Below, piece after piece: positions 26,733 through 33,992 of a stretch of DNA of 34,037 nucleotides. The translations under genes were made by a program, and so were the position numbers. The notes beneath the pieces are model-generated. The model did not search any database. It saw only the letters and a program-made list of their open reading frames with translations, and was not told the DNA's origin. Source of the DNA: Bacteroidales bacterium UBA1179 (lineage in GTDB: Bacteria; Bacteroidota; Bacteroidia; Bacteroidales; Bacteroidaceae); NCBI GenBank assembly GCA_002309915.1, contig DBYT01000031.1, forward strand, positions 1,394-35,430, read 5' to 3'. How positions within the stretch are numbered: position 1 is the first letter of the stretch; the number at the start of each line of letters is the position of its first letter.

Positions 26733-27323
26733 ATGAAACGTGAGGAAGATAGCATAGTGAACAGCCAAGGATCTCTTTCAGTTAGCGACGAATCCATTGC
26801 CCGTCTGCTATGTGATGACAATCACGTAGAGGAGGCCGTACGCCTCATCATGAAGAAATACGGAGAGCCGTTATATTGGCACATTCGCCGAATGGTGGTG
26901 GCCCATGATGATGCGGAGGACTGTCTTCAGGAGACTATGATAAACGTTTACAAGTACAGGAGTACCTACTCCAACGAGTATCCGCTTTCATCATGGCTCT
27001 ACAAGATAGCTACAAATGAGAGTCTCAAACTGCTCAAGAACCGTTCCGGTTACAACCTGTCGGTCGATGACCTGGGCGACTCTTTGAAGGACAGCGTACG
27101 TGAGGAAGCAAGTCCGGATGCCGATGAGACCCTTATACTCCTCCAGGAGGCAATAGCTCTCCTGCCGGCCAAGCAGAAGATGGTGTTTAACCTCAGATAC
27201 TATGATGACAAGAGTTATGAGGAGATTCACCAGATAGTAGGAGACAGTGTGAATACACTCAAGACCAACTATCATTATGCAGTACAGAAGATAAAGGATT
27301 ATATACTAGAACATCAGTTATGA
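26733..27323 (+). CDS. ECF-type RNA polymerase sigma factor
   Basis: The 196-residue protein is a sigma-70 family member of the extracytoplasmic-function type. Region 2 spans about 28-100 (MVVAHDDAEDCLQETMINVY, SSWLYKIATNESLKLL) and region 4 about 133-192 (ALLPAKQKMVFNLRYYDDKS, then a helix-turn-helix ending in NTLKTNYHYAVQKIKDYI). It directs RNA polymerase to a set of stress or envelope promoters. Its stop overlaps the next start in ATGA, so the putative membrane regulator is translationally coupled to it. The adjacent susC genes lack STN domains, so it is probably not a SusC-linked sigma factor but part of an envelope-stress operon. Confidence 0.93.
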   Translation: MKREEDSIVNSQGSLSVSDESIARLLCDDNHVEEAVRLIMKKYGEPLYWHIRRMVVAHDDAEDCLQETMINVYKYRSTYSNEYPLSSWLYKIATNESLKLLKNRSGYNLSVDDLGDSLKDSVREEASPDADETLILLQEAIALLPAKQKMVFNLRYYDDKSYEEIHQIVGDSVNTLKTNYHYAVQKIKDYILEHQL

Positions 27324-27646
27324 AAGATTTTGATCTGGAAAGTTTGAGCAGAGAGATGCCCTACAGAATGCCTGAGCATTTCCTGGACGACATGACTGAA
27401 CGTGTCGTGGCCCAGATTGGAAAGCAGCGCAAGCATCGCGTAGAGCGCCGGATTGTGGCTTTGTTCGCAAGCGCAGCAAGCGTGGCTGCAGTTGCACTGC
27501 TGTTCCTGCATCCCTTTGGCGGCGGGTTTGATATACCCGACTACGAAAGCATTTCACAGTGCGCAAGCGTGGATGAGGTGCTGCAGAATATGACAGCCGA
27601 TGAACTGGGTGTCTATTCAATGATGAGCAACTACTACGGTAATTGA
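27320..27646 (+). CDS. Small single-pass membrane protein, putative anti-sigma factor
   Basis: The 108-residue product has a polar, charged N-terminal half (residues 1-43) with MPYRMPEHFLDDMTERVVAQ, a single hydrophobic segment at about 45-65 (IVALFASAASVAAVALLFL), and a short acidic C-terminal tail of about 40 residues. This layout and the 4-base overlap with the sigma factor gene fit a membrane-tethered regulator of the ECF sigma factor. It lacks the zinc-binding HxxxCxxC motif of ZAS anti-sigma factors, so the role is inferred from context. The next gene starts 3 bases after its stop codon. Confidence 0.7.
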   Translation: MKDFDLESLSREMPYRMPEHFLDDMTERVVAQIGKQRKHRVERRIVALFASAASVAAVALLFLHPFGGGFDIPDYESISQCASVDEVLQNMTADELGVYSMMSNYYGN

Positions 27647-27648
27647 TT

Positions 27649-28470
27649 ATGAAAAAGCGTTGGACAGCATTGTTGATTCTGGCAGGTTTGCTCCTGACCT
27701 CTCCGTCAGTTATGGCGCAGGACAGGGACGAGCAGATGATCAATGCGTCCCTGCGTTTCATTAAAGAGAACGCAAATCTCACCAAGAAGGAGTACGAGAA
27801 GTTTGCCAAGATCTACATTGAGTATAACGAGCAGCTGGTAAAGCTGAACCGTGAACTCAAACCCGAGTCGCGTGAGTACATGAAGCGTTGGCAGGAGATT
27901 AACTCCAGCTATATGCAGAAACTTGACAAGGCTCTGCCTGATTCTACCCGCCAGAAGGTGGGTATTGCTCAGTGGGAACTCGGCCAGAAGGTTTGGGGCG
28001 AGAGATCAGAGCAGACACGTATCCATTTGGAGCGTCAGTTCCAGATGATGGGACAGTGGAACATGATGAACCCGCAGTTCATGATGCAGCCCCATATGTT
28101 TGATTTCCAGCGTTACCGTCAGCGTGAGATGCAACAGGCCGATGAGCAGCAACAGCAATGGTGGGAGAATTACTGGCGTAACTGGGGTGAGCCCGACACC
28201 GCCATGATCCGCCGTATGCAGGAGAACCGTCGCCGCTTTGAGAGCCGCGACAGTATCTGGCAGCAGCGTCGTCAGCAGTTTGCTCCTCAGGGTCAGTTCC
28301 CTCAGGGCGGTCAGCCAAATCAGTTCGGCCCCGGATTCGGTCCCGGTTTCGGCCCCGGTTTCGGCCCTGGATTCGGACCCGGATTCAATCCTCAAAGAGA
28401 CGGCCAGCAGAATAATCAGCAGAACGGTCAGCAGTTCCCGGGCCAGCAGTTCCGTAGAGGAACGCACTAA
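27649..28470 (+). CDS. Periplasmic CpxP/Spy-like protein with Gln-rich and FGPG-repeat tail
   Basis: The 273-residue protein has a signal peptide cleaved after Ala23 (SVMA|Q). A helical region (about 30-130) with LTKKEYEKFAKIYIEYNEQL and a basic, Gln/Met-rich centre recalls the stress-inducible CpxP/Spy/LTXXQ chaperone group. The tail (about 200-273) is low complexity: Gln-rich, five FGPG repeats, then another Gln-rich stretch. The start was set at the ATG at 27649, not the TTG six bases earlier, because it opens directly onto the signal peptide. It closes the sigma/membrane-protein operon, so it is likely a sensor or effector of envelope stress. The exact role is unknown. Confidence 0.72.
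   Translation: MKKRWTALLILAGLLLTSPSVMAQDRDEQMINASLRFIKENANLTKKEYEKFAKIYIEYNEQLVKLNRELKPESREYMKRWQEINSSYMQKLDKALPDSTRQKVGIAQWELGQKVWGERSEQTRIHLERQFQMMGQWNMMNPQFMMQPHMFDFQRYRQREMQQADEQQQQWWENYWRNWGEPDTAMIRRMQENRRRFESRDSIWQQRRQQFAPQGQFPQGGQPNQFGPGFGPGFGPGFGPGFGPGFNPQRDGQQNNQQNGQQFPGQQFRRGTH
28324..28383 (+). repeat. Five tandem 12-base repeats encoding FGPG
   Basis: Five units of TTCGGNCCNGGW follow one another without gaps, each coding Phe-Gly-Pro-Gly; a sixth degenerate unit reads FNPQ. Differences between units are mainly at third codon positions, which suggests selection on the peptide. The repeat could change copy number by replication slippage without breaking the frame. Confidence 0.9.
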
Positions 28471-28495
28471 ACAGAATCTTTTTTTTACTGATACA

Positions 28496-28533
28496 AAAAA
28501 GAATAGGAGCAGATTTCTGCTCCTATTCTTTTT
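28496..28533. terminator. Bidirectional terminator between convergent genes
   Basis: A perfect 17-base stem (AAAAAGAATAGGAGCAG at 28496-28512 against its complement at 28517-28533, loop ATTT) has an A-run on one side and a T-run on the other, so it can end transcripts in both directions. It lies between the CpxP-like gene (plus) and the FAS1 gene (minus). Confidence 0.93.
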
Positions 28534-28547
28534 CTTTCTGATTGGGA

Positions 28548-30719
28548 TTAGTGCTTATCCTCGTTGTTCTCATAGATGCTCTTGGGAACAATCTCTATGA
28601 AACTGAACGGGTTAACACCTGTACCGCCGCTGTATACCTGACGCATACGGATCCAATAGTCTGTGTTGGCTCTCATATATTCGTTGGCAATAATCTTTCT
28701 GTAGCAGTCACGACTGTCGCGAAGAGAACCGCTATCGCTATTTCCGTATGAGTCCATTGCCTTCATATAGCCACGGTTACGCATACCACGGTCATTGGCT
28801 TCAATCATCTCTTCCTTGTCTTCTCTTTGCTCATATTGACTGTCTTTTACCCAACCTATACGTGAGTCTTCTCCATTTATTCTAAGATCTACAGGAATGC
28901 CTTCAGGAATCCAGCTCCAGTTGCGCCAATCCATACCTTTGTCGGCAGGATCATACTGGTGGAAATAATACTGTACGATACCACGGTCTGCATTTGCTGA
29001 ACCGGAAATGGCATTGTTCCAAACACGGATTTCATAGTTACCGTTTGAAGGTACAGGAGGCAGTTTGAAAGCCAGATCGTAACTCCTCATGACTGTCATC
29101 TCATCTCCGTTGAATGTTCCGAAGCCGGGATTTCTGTAACGCACAAAGAACTCTGTCTGTGAGTCAACCCATTCAAAATTGGTGCAGTAGCCGTTCAAAT
29201 ACTTGTATACGACTCCTCCCTCCATGCTTGTTTCCAAGCGACCGCGTCCGCCGCTATTGATGAAATCAGGTGAGAGTGTGCAGGCCATGATTCTCATTCT
29301 GCACTGAAGAACGGTATTTCTGGTATAATCATTATAAAGCAGCAATTTCTTTACAAAGTGATACTCTCCGTTTTTGCAGAGTTTTACATATCCTTTGTAC
29401 TGACCTGTTTTCTCATCAATGATCTCAATACCCGGAGATACCAGTTTGGTTTTGGTTGTTCCCTTGCGGTTAATGAATATACCGATGCGGTCCTCTAAGT
29501 CACCGTTTCCACTATATGCGGAACTGATACGCATGATTGAATGTGGCAACAGGGTCTCAAAGAAGTCTTCAATATCAAATGAAGGTTTGTCCTTGTATTT
29601 CTTAACTACCTGAGACTGGCTGGTATTAAACTGGTCGTAAGACAACCAGCAAGGCAGAATATGATAAGAAATCAATTTGTTGAGAGAACTACCTCTGTCT
29701 ATGTCATCCAAATCCTTGCCTTCGGGATAGACGGTCTCGGCATATGCGCGGAGTTCCTCTACATTGTGGATATTGTAATCAGCTTCCAGAACAGAATCGG
29801 TTACGACAAAGATTGTGAACTTGAATTCACGTTTCGGGGGAACAACCTCCCAGTCCTTCTCATTAGAGGTACTATGGAAGTGGGTGTTTATACCAGTCTT
29901 AAGTCCTGTCTCGGTCCACTCTTCATCTACAACTGGATAATCGTCATCCCAGTACTTGCGGAGGGTATCTCTAAGATGGGTGGCAAATATTGCAGATGTA
30001 AAGATGCTGATATTGGGGTTCATTGCCATCAAATCGGCAATAAAGTCATTTGACTGTCTGATAACCTTATCAACTCTATGAACAACTCCGTTCAAAACGG
30101 TATCGTCAGGTTCTGTAATGGTTGAGTTCTGGTTCAACAGATACTTAAGAACGATTGATGTTGAATCTTCACCTTTGACAGTTTTGAGTATTACTCCGTC
30201 CTCAACTACGGGAATGGTATCTGCATAGCATGAGTAAGACATGTAACGGTCGAGCATGTTGGGATGCTCCAATACGCCGGAACCTGAGAGGTCAGTAGCG
30301 TACATGGTGTTATCGAAGAGGTGTGTACGGGCAATTGTGTCACAAAGTTTGCGGTTGGCAAGCACGGTCTCAATGCTCTGGAAGACGGCACGTACAGAAT
30401 CATTCTGGGCTTGGTCACGTCTCCACTCGAAGAACTCTTCCATTGCGGCGTTGTCAGGAGCGAAGCAGGTATATGTTCCGTAAGTTCTCATCTGGCCCCA
30501 AAGTTCGGACTTCTGAAGAATGGCAATAAAATAAGAGAAATCGCCGTGGTATTCTTCTTTTCCGGTTAGATAATCGGCTACAGTCTCTCCTGTGCTTGTG
30601 TAGTAGGTTCCCGGGTGCTGCTCACTCCAGAGATCCTTACAGGATACGCTCAGACCGATGATGGCAGTGGCAAAAAGAGCCATTGCGGACTTTCTGATTA
30701 GTTTTTTGTTGATTTTCAT
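28548..30719 (-). CDS. FAS1-domain surface lipoprotein with C-terminal jelly-roll-like region
   Basis: The 723-residue product begins with a lipoprotein signal ending LSVSC (Cys27), then KDLWSEQHPG. Two FAS1-like modules follow: the first (about 44-215) has YTCFAPDNAAMEEFFEW and LNGVVHRVDKVIRQ, the second (about 217-475) has FTIFVVTDSVLEADY and CKNGEYHFVKKLLLY. The C-terminal 240 residues (GNYEIRVWNNAISGSANAD, YWIRMRQVYSGGTG) read as beta-sandwich, possibly glycan binding. No SusC/D genes accompany it. It is transcribed from its own promoter, towards the sigma-factor operon. Its build is like the FAS1 protein at 12222, so it probably belongs to the same surface system. Function is inferred. 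Confidence 0.8.
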   Translation of the reverse strand: MKINKKLIRKSAMALFATAIIGLSVSCKDLWSEQHPGTYYTSTGETVADYLTGKEEYHGDFSYFIAILQKSELWGQMRTYGTYTCFAPDNAAMEEFFEWRRDQAQNDSVRAVFQSIETVLANRKLCDTIARTHLFDNTMYATDLSGSGVLEHPNMLDRYMSYSCYADTIPVVEDGVILKTVKGEDSTSIVLKYLLNQNSTITEPDDTVLNGVVHRVDKVIRQSNDFIADLMAMNPNISIFTSAIFATHLRDTLRKYWDDDYPVVDEEWTETGLKTGINTHFHSTSNEKDWEVVPPKREFKFTIFVVTDSVLEADYNIHNVEELRAYAETVYPEGKDLDDIDRGSSLNKLISYHILPCWLSYDQFNTSQSQVVKKYKDKPSFDIEDFFETLLPHSIMRISSAYSGNGDLEDRIGIFINRKGTTKTKLVSPGIEIIDEKTGQYKGYVKLCKNGEYHFVKKLLLYNDYTRNTVLQCRMRIMACTLSPDFINSGGRGRLETSMEGGVVYKYLNGYCTNFEWVDSQTEFFVRYRNPGFGTFNGDEMTVMRSYDLAFKLPPVPSNGNYEIRVWNNAISGSANADRGIVQYYFHQYDPADKGMDWRNWSWIPEGIPVDLRINGEDSRIGWVKDSQYEQREDKEEMIEANDRGMRNRGYMKAMDSYGNSDSGSLRDSRDCYRKIIANEYMRANTDYWIRMRQVYSGGTGVNPFSFIEIVPKSIYENNEDKH

Positions 30720-30813
30720 ATCTTTGGTTATTAATTATTTAGTCCTATTAGGGTTATGGTACGTATGCGGCTTCGCGCGCCCGCGTTCATGCACATGTAC
30801 TTTATATAGCGCG

Positions 30814-30821
30814 TAAAGATA
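30814..30821 (-). promoter_or_regulatory. Probable -7 box of the minus-strand FAS1 gene
   Basis: Read on the minus strand this is TATCTTTA, one base off TAnnTTTG, 95 bases before the FAS1 start. The leader between them contains a GC-rich patch (about 30770-30787, with GCGCGC) unlike its AT-rich surroundings. No clear -33 TTTG is present. Confidence 0.4.
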
Positions 30822-30865
30822 ACAAGAATTTCAGAAAGCACAGCTATGAGGAACGGTTTTTTTGT

Positions 30866-30908
30866 AAAAAAAGAGCGTCCCGGCCCCATTCTTGAGACCA
30901 GGACGCTC
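30866..30908 (-). terminator. Terminator after the GH8 gene
   Basis: On the minus strand GAGCGTCCTGG (30908-30898) pairs with CCGGGACGCTC (30883-30873) with one mismatch, followed by seven Ts (complement of 30866-30872). It lies 20 bases after the GH8 stop codon. The stem word GGACGCTCCG recurs near 33.8-33.97 kb. Confidence 0.8.
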
Positions 30909-30927
30909 CGTATAATGACTGTATAAA

Positions 30928-32220
30928 TTACCAGTTCATGCGATAGTTGCCGCTAAGGTGCAGCAGGGCAAAGAGATAAATGAGACCGTCGTAGTAAACG
31001 TCATAGTAGCCGTCTTCATAGGGCTTATGCTCCAGAGAGAACATATGCTTAACCAGTTCCTGGTTGTACTGGCTGTCACACATAAGAGCTGTGGTGGCCA
31101 TAGTGCCTACAAAACCGATAGAGTGACGCAGGTTGGGACGCCAGCGGCCGCCGCCCATGGGACGCTTTGACTCATCGCCGTTAAGAGCGAACTGATCCTT
31201 GAAGTCATAAATGCCATAACGGCCTAAAATGGTGTTCTGGAACTTCTGGGCATACTCGGTCTGCCACTGGGCATCCTTGTGATACCATGTGAAGTCCATT
31301 GCAATATTCATAGGAACGCGCCATGAGTCATAGTGGAACTCGCTTCCGCGGTTGGGCGTGCCGTCAAACTGGCTCTGGTCGGGGTTGATGCCGGTTACAG
31401 GGTCGCAGGCGCGGTGCAGGTATGCACGTGCGCTGTCGGCCAGTTCACGGTACAGGTCCTCACGGCCGTCCTGTGCTGTCTCGGCCCAGATCTCATAGAA
31501 TGCGGGCAGATGGTATGAGGGATCGGTCCAGAGGTTGGAGCGGCTGTCGGGGCAGAAGTTGATGAGCTTGTGGTCCATGTTGATGATGTTGGTTACACCA
31601 CCTGTGCCGTCCTTTGAGAAGAGGTCATTCAGGAGTTCCTGTGCCTCGGCCAGGTAGTTGAACTCCTCATAGCTTCCCCAGCGGCGTGATGCCAGCAACA
31701 GGGTGGTCACATAGTAGAGCTCACCGTCACTGGCAGAGCCCGATGCGGTGCGGCGGCCGTTGGTGCGGCATGACCATGCGAACAGTCCGTGTGAGGGACC
31801 GTCCTCGTTGTGACGCATGTAGTGCTTAGACCAGCGCCATATCTTGTTGAAGAGTTCAGGCTTGTCAAGCTGTACGGCAATCATCATACCGTATGACTGG
31901 CCCTCGGTACGAACGTCGTTGTTCTTTACGTCCGATACGTAACCCATCTTTACGATCTTGCCGTCAACCTCGACGTCTACATCGTGGTATGAACCGTCCT
32001 CGGCCTCGAATACGGTTGAGTAGATGGTCTGGATCTTGTTGTCAATCTCCTCCTGGCTGTAACCCAGTTCCTTGAGGTAGTTGCGGTACTTGCCGGTCTG
32101 GGCGTATCCCTTCTTGGCGGGAGCCAGCTTTGATGCGCTCTTGCTTGATGAACATGAGGCTAAGCCCAGCAACAGGCAGAGGGCAGCCATGAAGATTGTG
32201 GTTGTCTTGTTTGTTCTCAT
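30928..32220 (-). CDS. GH8 lipoprotein, reducing-end xylose-releasing exo-oligoxylanase type
   Basis: The 430-residue protein has a lipoprotein signal ending LASC (Cys23). It carries the GH8 (alpha/alpha)6-barrel motifs: general acid Glu106 in VRTEGQSYGMM, Asp165 in SASDGELYYVTTLLLA, and the probable base Asp298 in EFHYDSWRVPMNIAMDF. The segment TDPSYHLPAFYEIWAE is what I associate with Rex enzymes (EC 3.2.1.156), which release xylose from the reducing end of xylo-oligosaccharides, rather than with endo-acting GH8 chitosanases or cellulases. It lies 21 bases downstream of xylulokinase in the same direction, consistent with a two-gene operon that makes and then phosphorylates pentose. The lipid anchor puts it in the periplasm or on the outer membrane. 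Confidence 0.9.
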   Translation of the reverse strand: MRTNKTTTIFMAALCLLLGLASCSSSKSASKLAPAKKGYAQTGKYRNYLKELGYSQEEIDNKIQTIYSTVFEAEDGSYHDVDVEVDGKIVKMGYVSDVKNNDVRTEGQSYGMMIAVQLDKPELFNKIWRWSKHYMRHNEDGPSHGLFAWSCRTNGRRTASGSASDGELYYVTTLLLASRRWGSYEEFNYLAEAQELLNDLFSKDGTGGVTNIINMDHKLINFCPDSRSNLWTDPSYHLPAFYEIWAETAQDGREDLYRELADSARAYLHRACDPVTGINPDQSQFDGTPNRGSEFHYDSWRVPMNIAMDFTWYHKDAQWQTEYAQKFQNTILGRYGIYDFKDQFALNGDESKRPMGGGRWRPNLRHSIGFVGTMATTALMCDSQYNQELVKHMFSLEHKPYEDGYYDVYYDGLIYLFALLHLSGNYRMNW

Positions 32221-32241
32221 TTTGTTAAGTAATTGGCTTTG

Positions 32242-33720
32242 TTATTGTTGTATGTATGATTTCCAGCGCTTGTATGCCTCATCGTATGCGGGCATATCGG
32301 ATGCCTTGGGCTCAATGACACGGATCTTCTGCAGTGATGCGAAGGCCTCGTTGTGGTCATTGTAGATATGTGCACCCATACCTGCACCCTTGGCGGCACC
32401 TATTGAACCGTCGGTGTCGTAGAGCTCGATGGTGGCTCCGGTTACACCTGCAAGTGTGTCACGGAACAGGGGGCTGAGGAACATGTTGGCGTTGCCTGCG
32501 TGGATGGTGTTCACGGACATTCCCATGTCCTCCATTATCTCGATACCGTACTTGAATGAGAATACGATACCCTCCTGGGCTGCGCGAAGCAGATGTGAGC
32601 GGTTGTGGATGTTAAAGTTCACGCCGTTGAAGCTGCAGCCGCGCTCCTTGTTCTCAAGTACACGCTCGGCACCGTTACCAAAGGGAAGTACTGATACGCC
32701 TGCTGCGCCGATGGGTGCCTGGGCTGCCAGGTCGTTCATTTCGGCATAACCCAGTCCTTCAGGTACTATGTTGCGCTTCATCCACGCATTCAGGATACCT
32801 GTACCGTTGATGCAGAGCAGGATACCCAGACGGTTGAAACCGGTCTTGTGGTTTACGTGGGCGAATGTGTTTACCCTTGACTTGGGATCGTAGCTGATCT
32901 CACCGTTGACACCGTATACAACACCTGATGTACCTGCGGTTGAGGCGATTTCACCGGGCTCGAATACGTTCAGTGAGAGGGCGTTGTTGGGCTGGTCACC
33001 TGCACGGTAGGTCACGGGTGTGCCCTCGGCCAGACCGAGTTCCTTTGCTGCGGCCGATGTCAGGCGGCCCTGCTCGGCGAAGGTGGGAACGATCTTGGGT
33101 ATGAATGTACGGGGAATGCCGTAGTAGTCGAGCAGGAAGCCTGCTACATCACCGGTCTGGAAGTCCCAGAACATACCTTCTGAAAGGCCTGATATGGTGG
33201 TTGCAATCTCACCGGTCAGTCGCATTGCGATGTAATCGCCGGGGAGCATGATCTTGTCGATCTTGTCAAATATCTTGGGTTCGTTCTGCTTTACCCAGGC
33301 CAGCTTGGATGCGGTGAAGTTGCCGGGGGTGTTGAGCAGGTGGGTCAGGCACTGTGAGCGGCCCAACTCCTGGAATGCGTTCTCGCCTATGCCTACTGCG
33401 CGTGAGTCACACCATATGATGGCGGGGCGCAGTACCTTCTGGTTCTTGTCAACGCAAACCAGTCCGTGCATCTGATAGGAGATTCCGATTGCCTTGATAT
33501 CCTTGACATCGACCTTGCACTGTGACATTACATCGGCAGTGGCTGCCTTGAGATATGACCACCAGTCGTCAGGATTCTGCTCAGCCCAACCCGGGTTGAC
33601 TGCTTTGATGGGTGCTTCACTTTTTGGGGCGAACGCGGTTGCAACGCAACTGCCGTTCTGGGCATCTACAAGACTGCACTTCACTGAAGAGCTGCCTATG
33701 TCATAACCTAACAGATACAT
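32242..33720 (-). CDS. xylB: Xylulokinase (FGGY family)
   Basis: The 492-residue cytoplasmic kinase phosphorylates D-xylulose to xylulose 5-phosphate (EC 2.7.1.17), which enters the pentose phosphate pathway. The N-terminal phosphate-binding loop is GYDIGSSSVK (residues 5-14). The sugar-binding motif SYQMHGLV is at 81-88, with the catalytic Asp242 in RAGDQPNNALSLN. The adenosine motif AGTSGVVYG follows at about 263-271. Length and motif order fit XylB better than glycerol or gluconate kinases. It is the first gene of a minus-strand pair with the GH8 gene. Xylose isomerase, often adjacent in Bacteroidetes, is not in the window. Confidence 0.94.
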   Translation of the reverse strand: MYLLGYDIGSSSVKCSLVDAQNGSCVATAFAPKSEAPIKAVNPGWAEQNPDDWWSYLKAATADVMSQCKVDVKDIKAIGISYQMHGLVCVDKNQKVLRPAIIWCDSRAVGIGENAFQELGRSQCLTHLLNTPGNFTASKLAWVKQNEPKIFDKIDKIMLPGDYIAMRLTGEIATTISGLSEGMFWDFQTGDVAGFLLDYYGIPRTFIPKIVPTFAEQGRLTSAAAKELGLAEGTPVTYRAGDQPNNALSLNVFEPGEIASTAGTSGVVYGVNGEISYDPKSRVNTFAHVNHKTGFNRLGILLCINGTGILNAWMKRNIVPEGLGYAEMNDLAAQAPIGAAGVSVLPFGNGAERVLENKERGCSFNGVNFNIHNRSHLLRAAQEGIVFSFKYGIEIMEDMGMSVNTIHAGNANMFLSPLFRDTLAGVTGATIELYDTDGSIGAAKGAGMGAHIYNDHNEAFASLQKIRVIEPKASDMPAYDEAYKRWKSYIQQ

Positions 33721-33771
33721 ACTTTTTCCTTATAATTGATTGTAATTTTCCTTGCTTTGCATTAGGGCAAA

Positions 33772-33805
33772 CAAAGGTAGTGAAAAGTACTGGAATGAGC
33801 ACAAT
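33772..33805 (-). promoter_or_regulatory. Promoter of the xylB-GH8 operon
   Basis: On the minus strand TACCTTTG (33779-33772) matches TAnnTTTG exactly, with ATTG (33805-33802) as a near -33 box 22 bases upstream. The xylB start codon is about 51 bases downstream, across an AT-rich leader. Confidence 0.6.
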
Positions 33806-33832
33806 TGGGGCGATTCTTTTTGTTCTGTGCGC

Positions 33833-33969
33833 GGACGCTCCGACGCGTTTTCCGCGATGGAACGTATTGTTATTGCCCAAGCGTCCAAGAATACGTAAGT
33901 ACCTGCGTGAACAGAGGACGCTCCGACCGGGAACCCGCGTGCAAGCGTATTCTTTTGGTCGGAGCGTCC
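33833..33969. repeat. GGACGCTCCGAC repeat cluster with a 13-base perfect inverted pair
   Basis: GGACGCTCCGAC occurs at 33833-33844 and, as GGACGCTCCGACC, at 33916-33928. Its exact reverse complement GGTCGGAGCGTCC is at 33957-33969, so the last two form a 13-base inverted repeat around a 28-base spacer. A second inverted pair, AAGAATACG (33887-33895) and CGTATTCTT (33946-33954), is interleaved with it. There is no T-run on either side. The cluster lies between the xylB promoter and the 3' end of the next minus-strand gene, and no reading frame there looks real. Confidence 0.65.
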
Positions 33970-33992
33970 GAGCTTGTAGGATGTCCCTGCGA

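Noticed and set aside
28324..28383. The regular 12-base units as a possible CRISPR or mobile repeat
   Set aside because: The units are contiguous without spacers and in frame with a coding region, giving FGPG each time.
28006..28467. A 153-codon minus-strand frame rich in Leu, Thr and Glu
   Set aside because: It is the complement of the Gln-rich and FGPG-coding part of the CpxP-like gene; its composition follows from that repeat.
33916..33969. The 13-base inverted repeat read as a terminator for the last minus-strand gene
   Set aside because: The loop is 28 bases and no T-run follows on either strand, so it is reported as a repeat instead.
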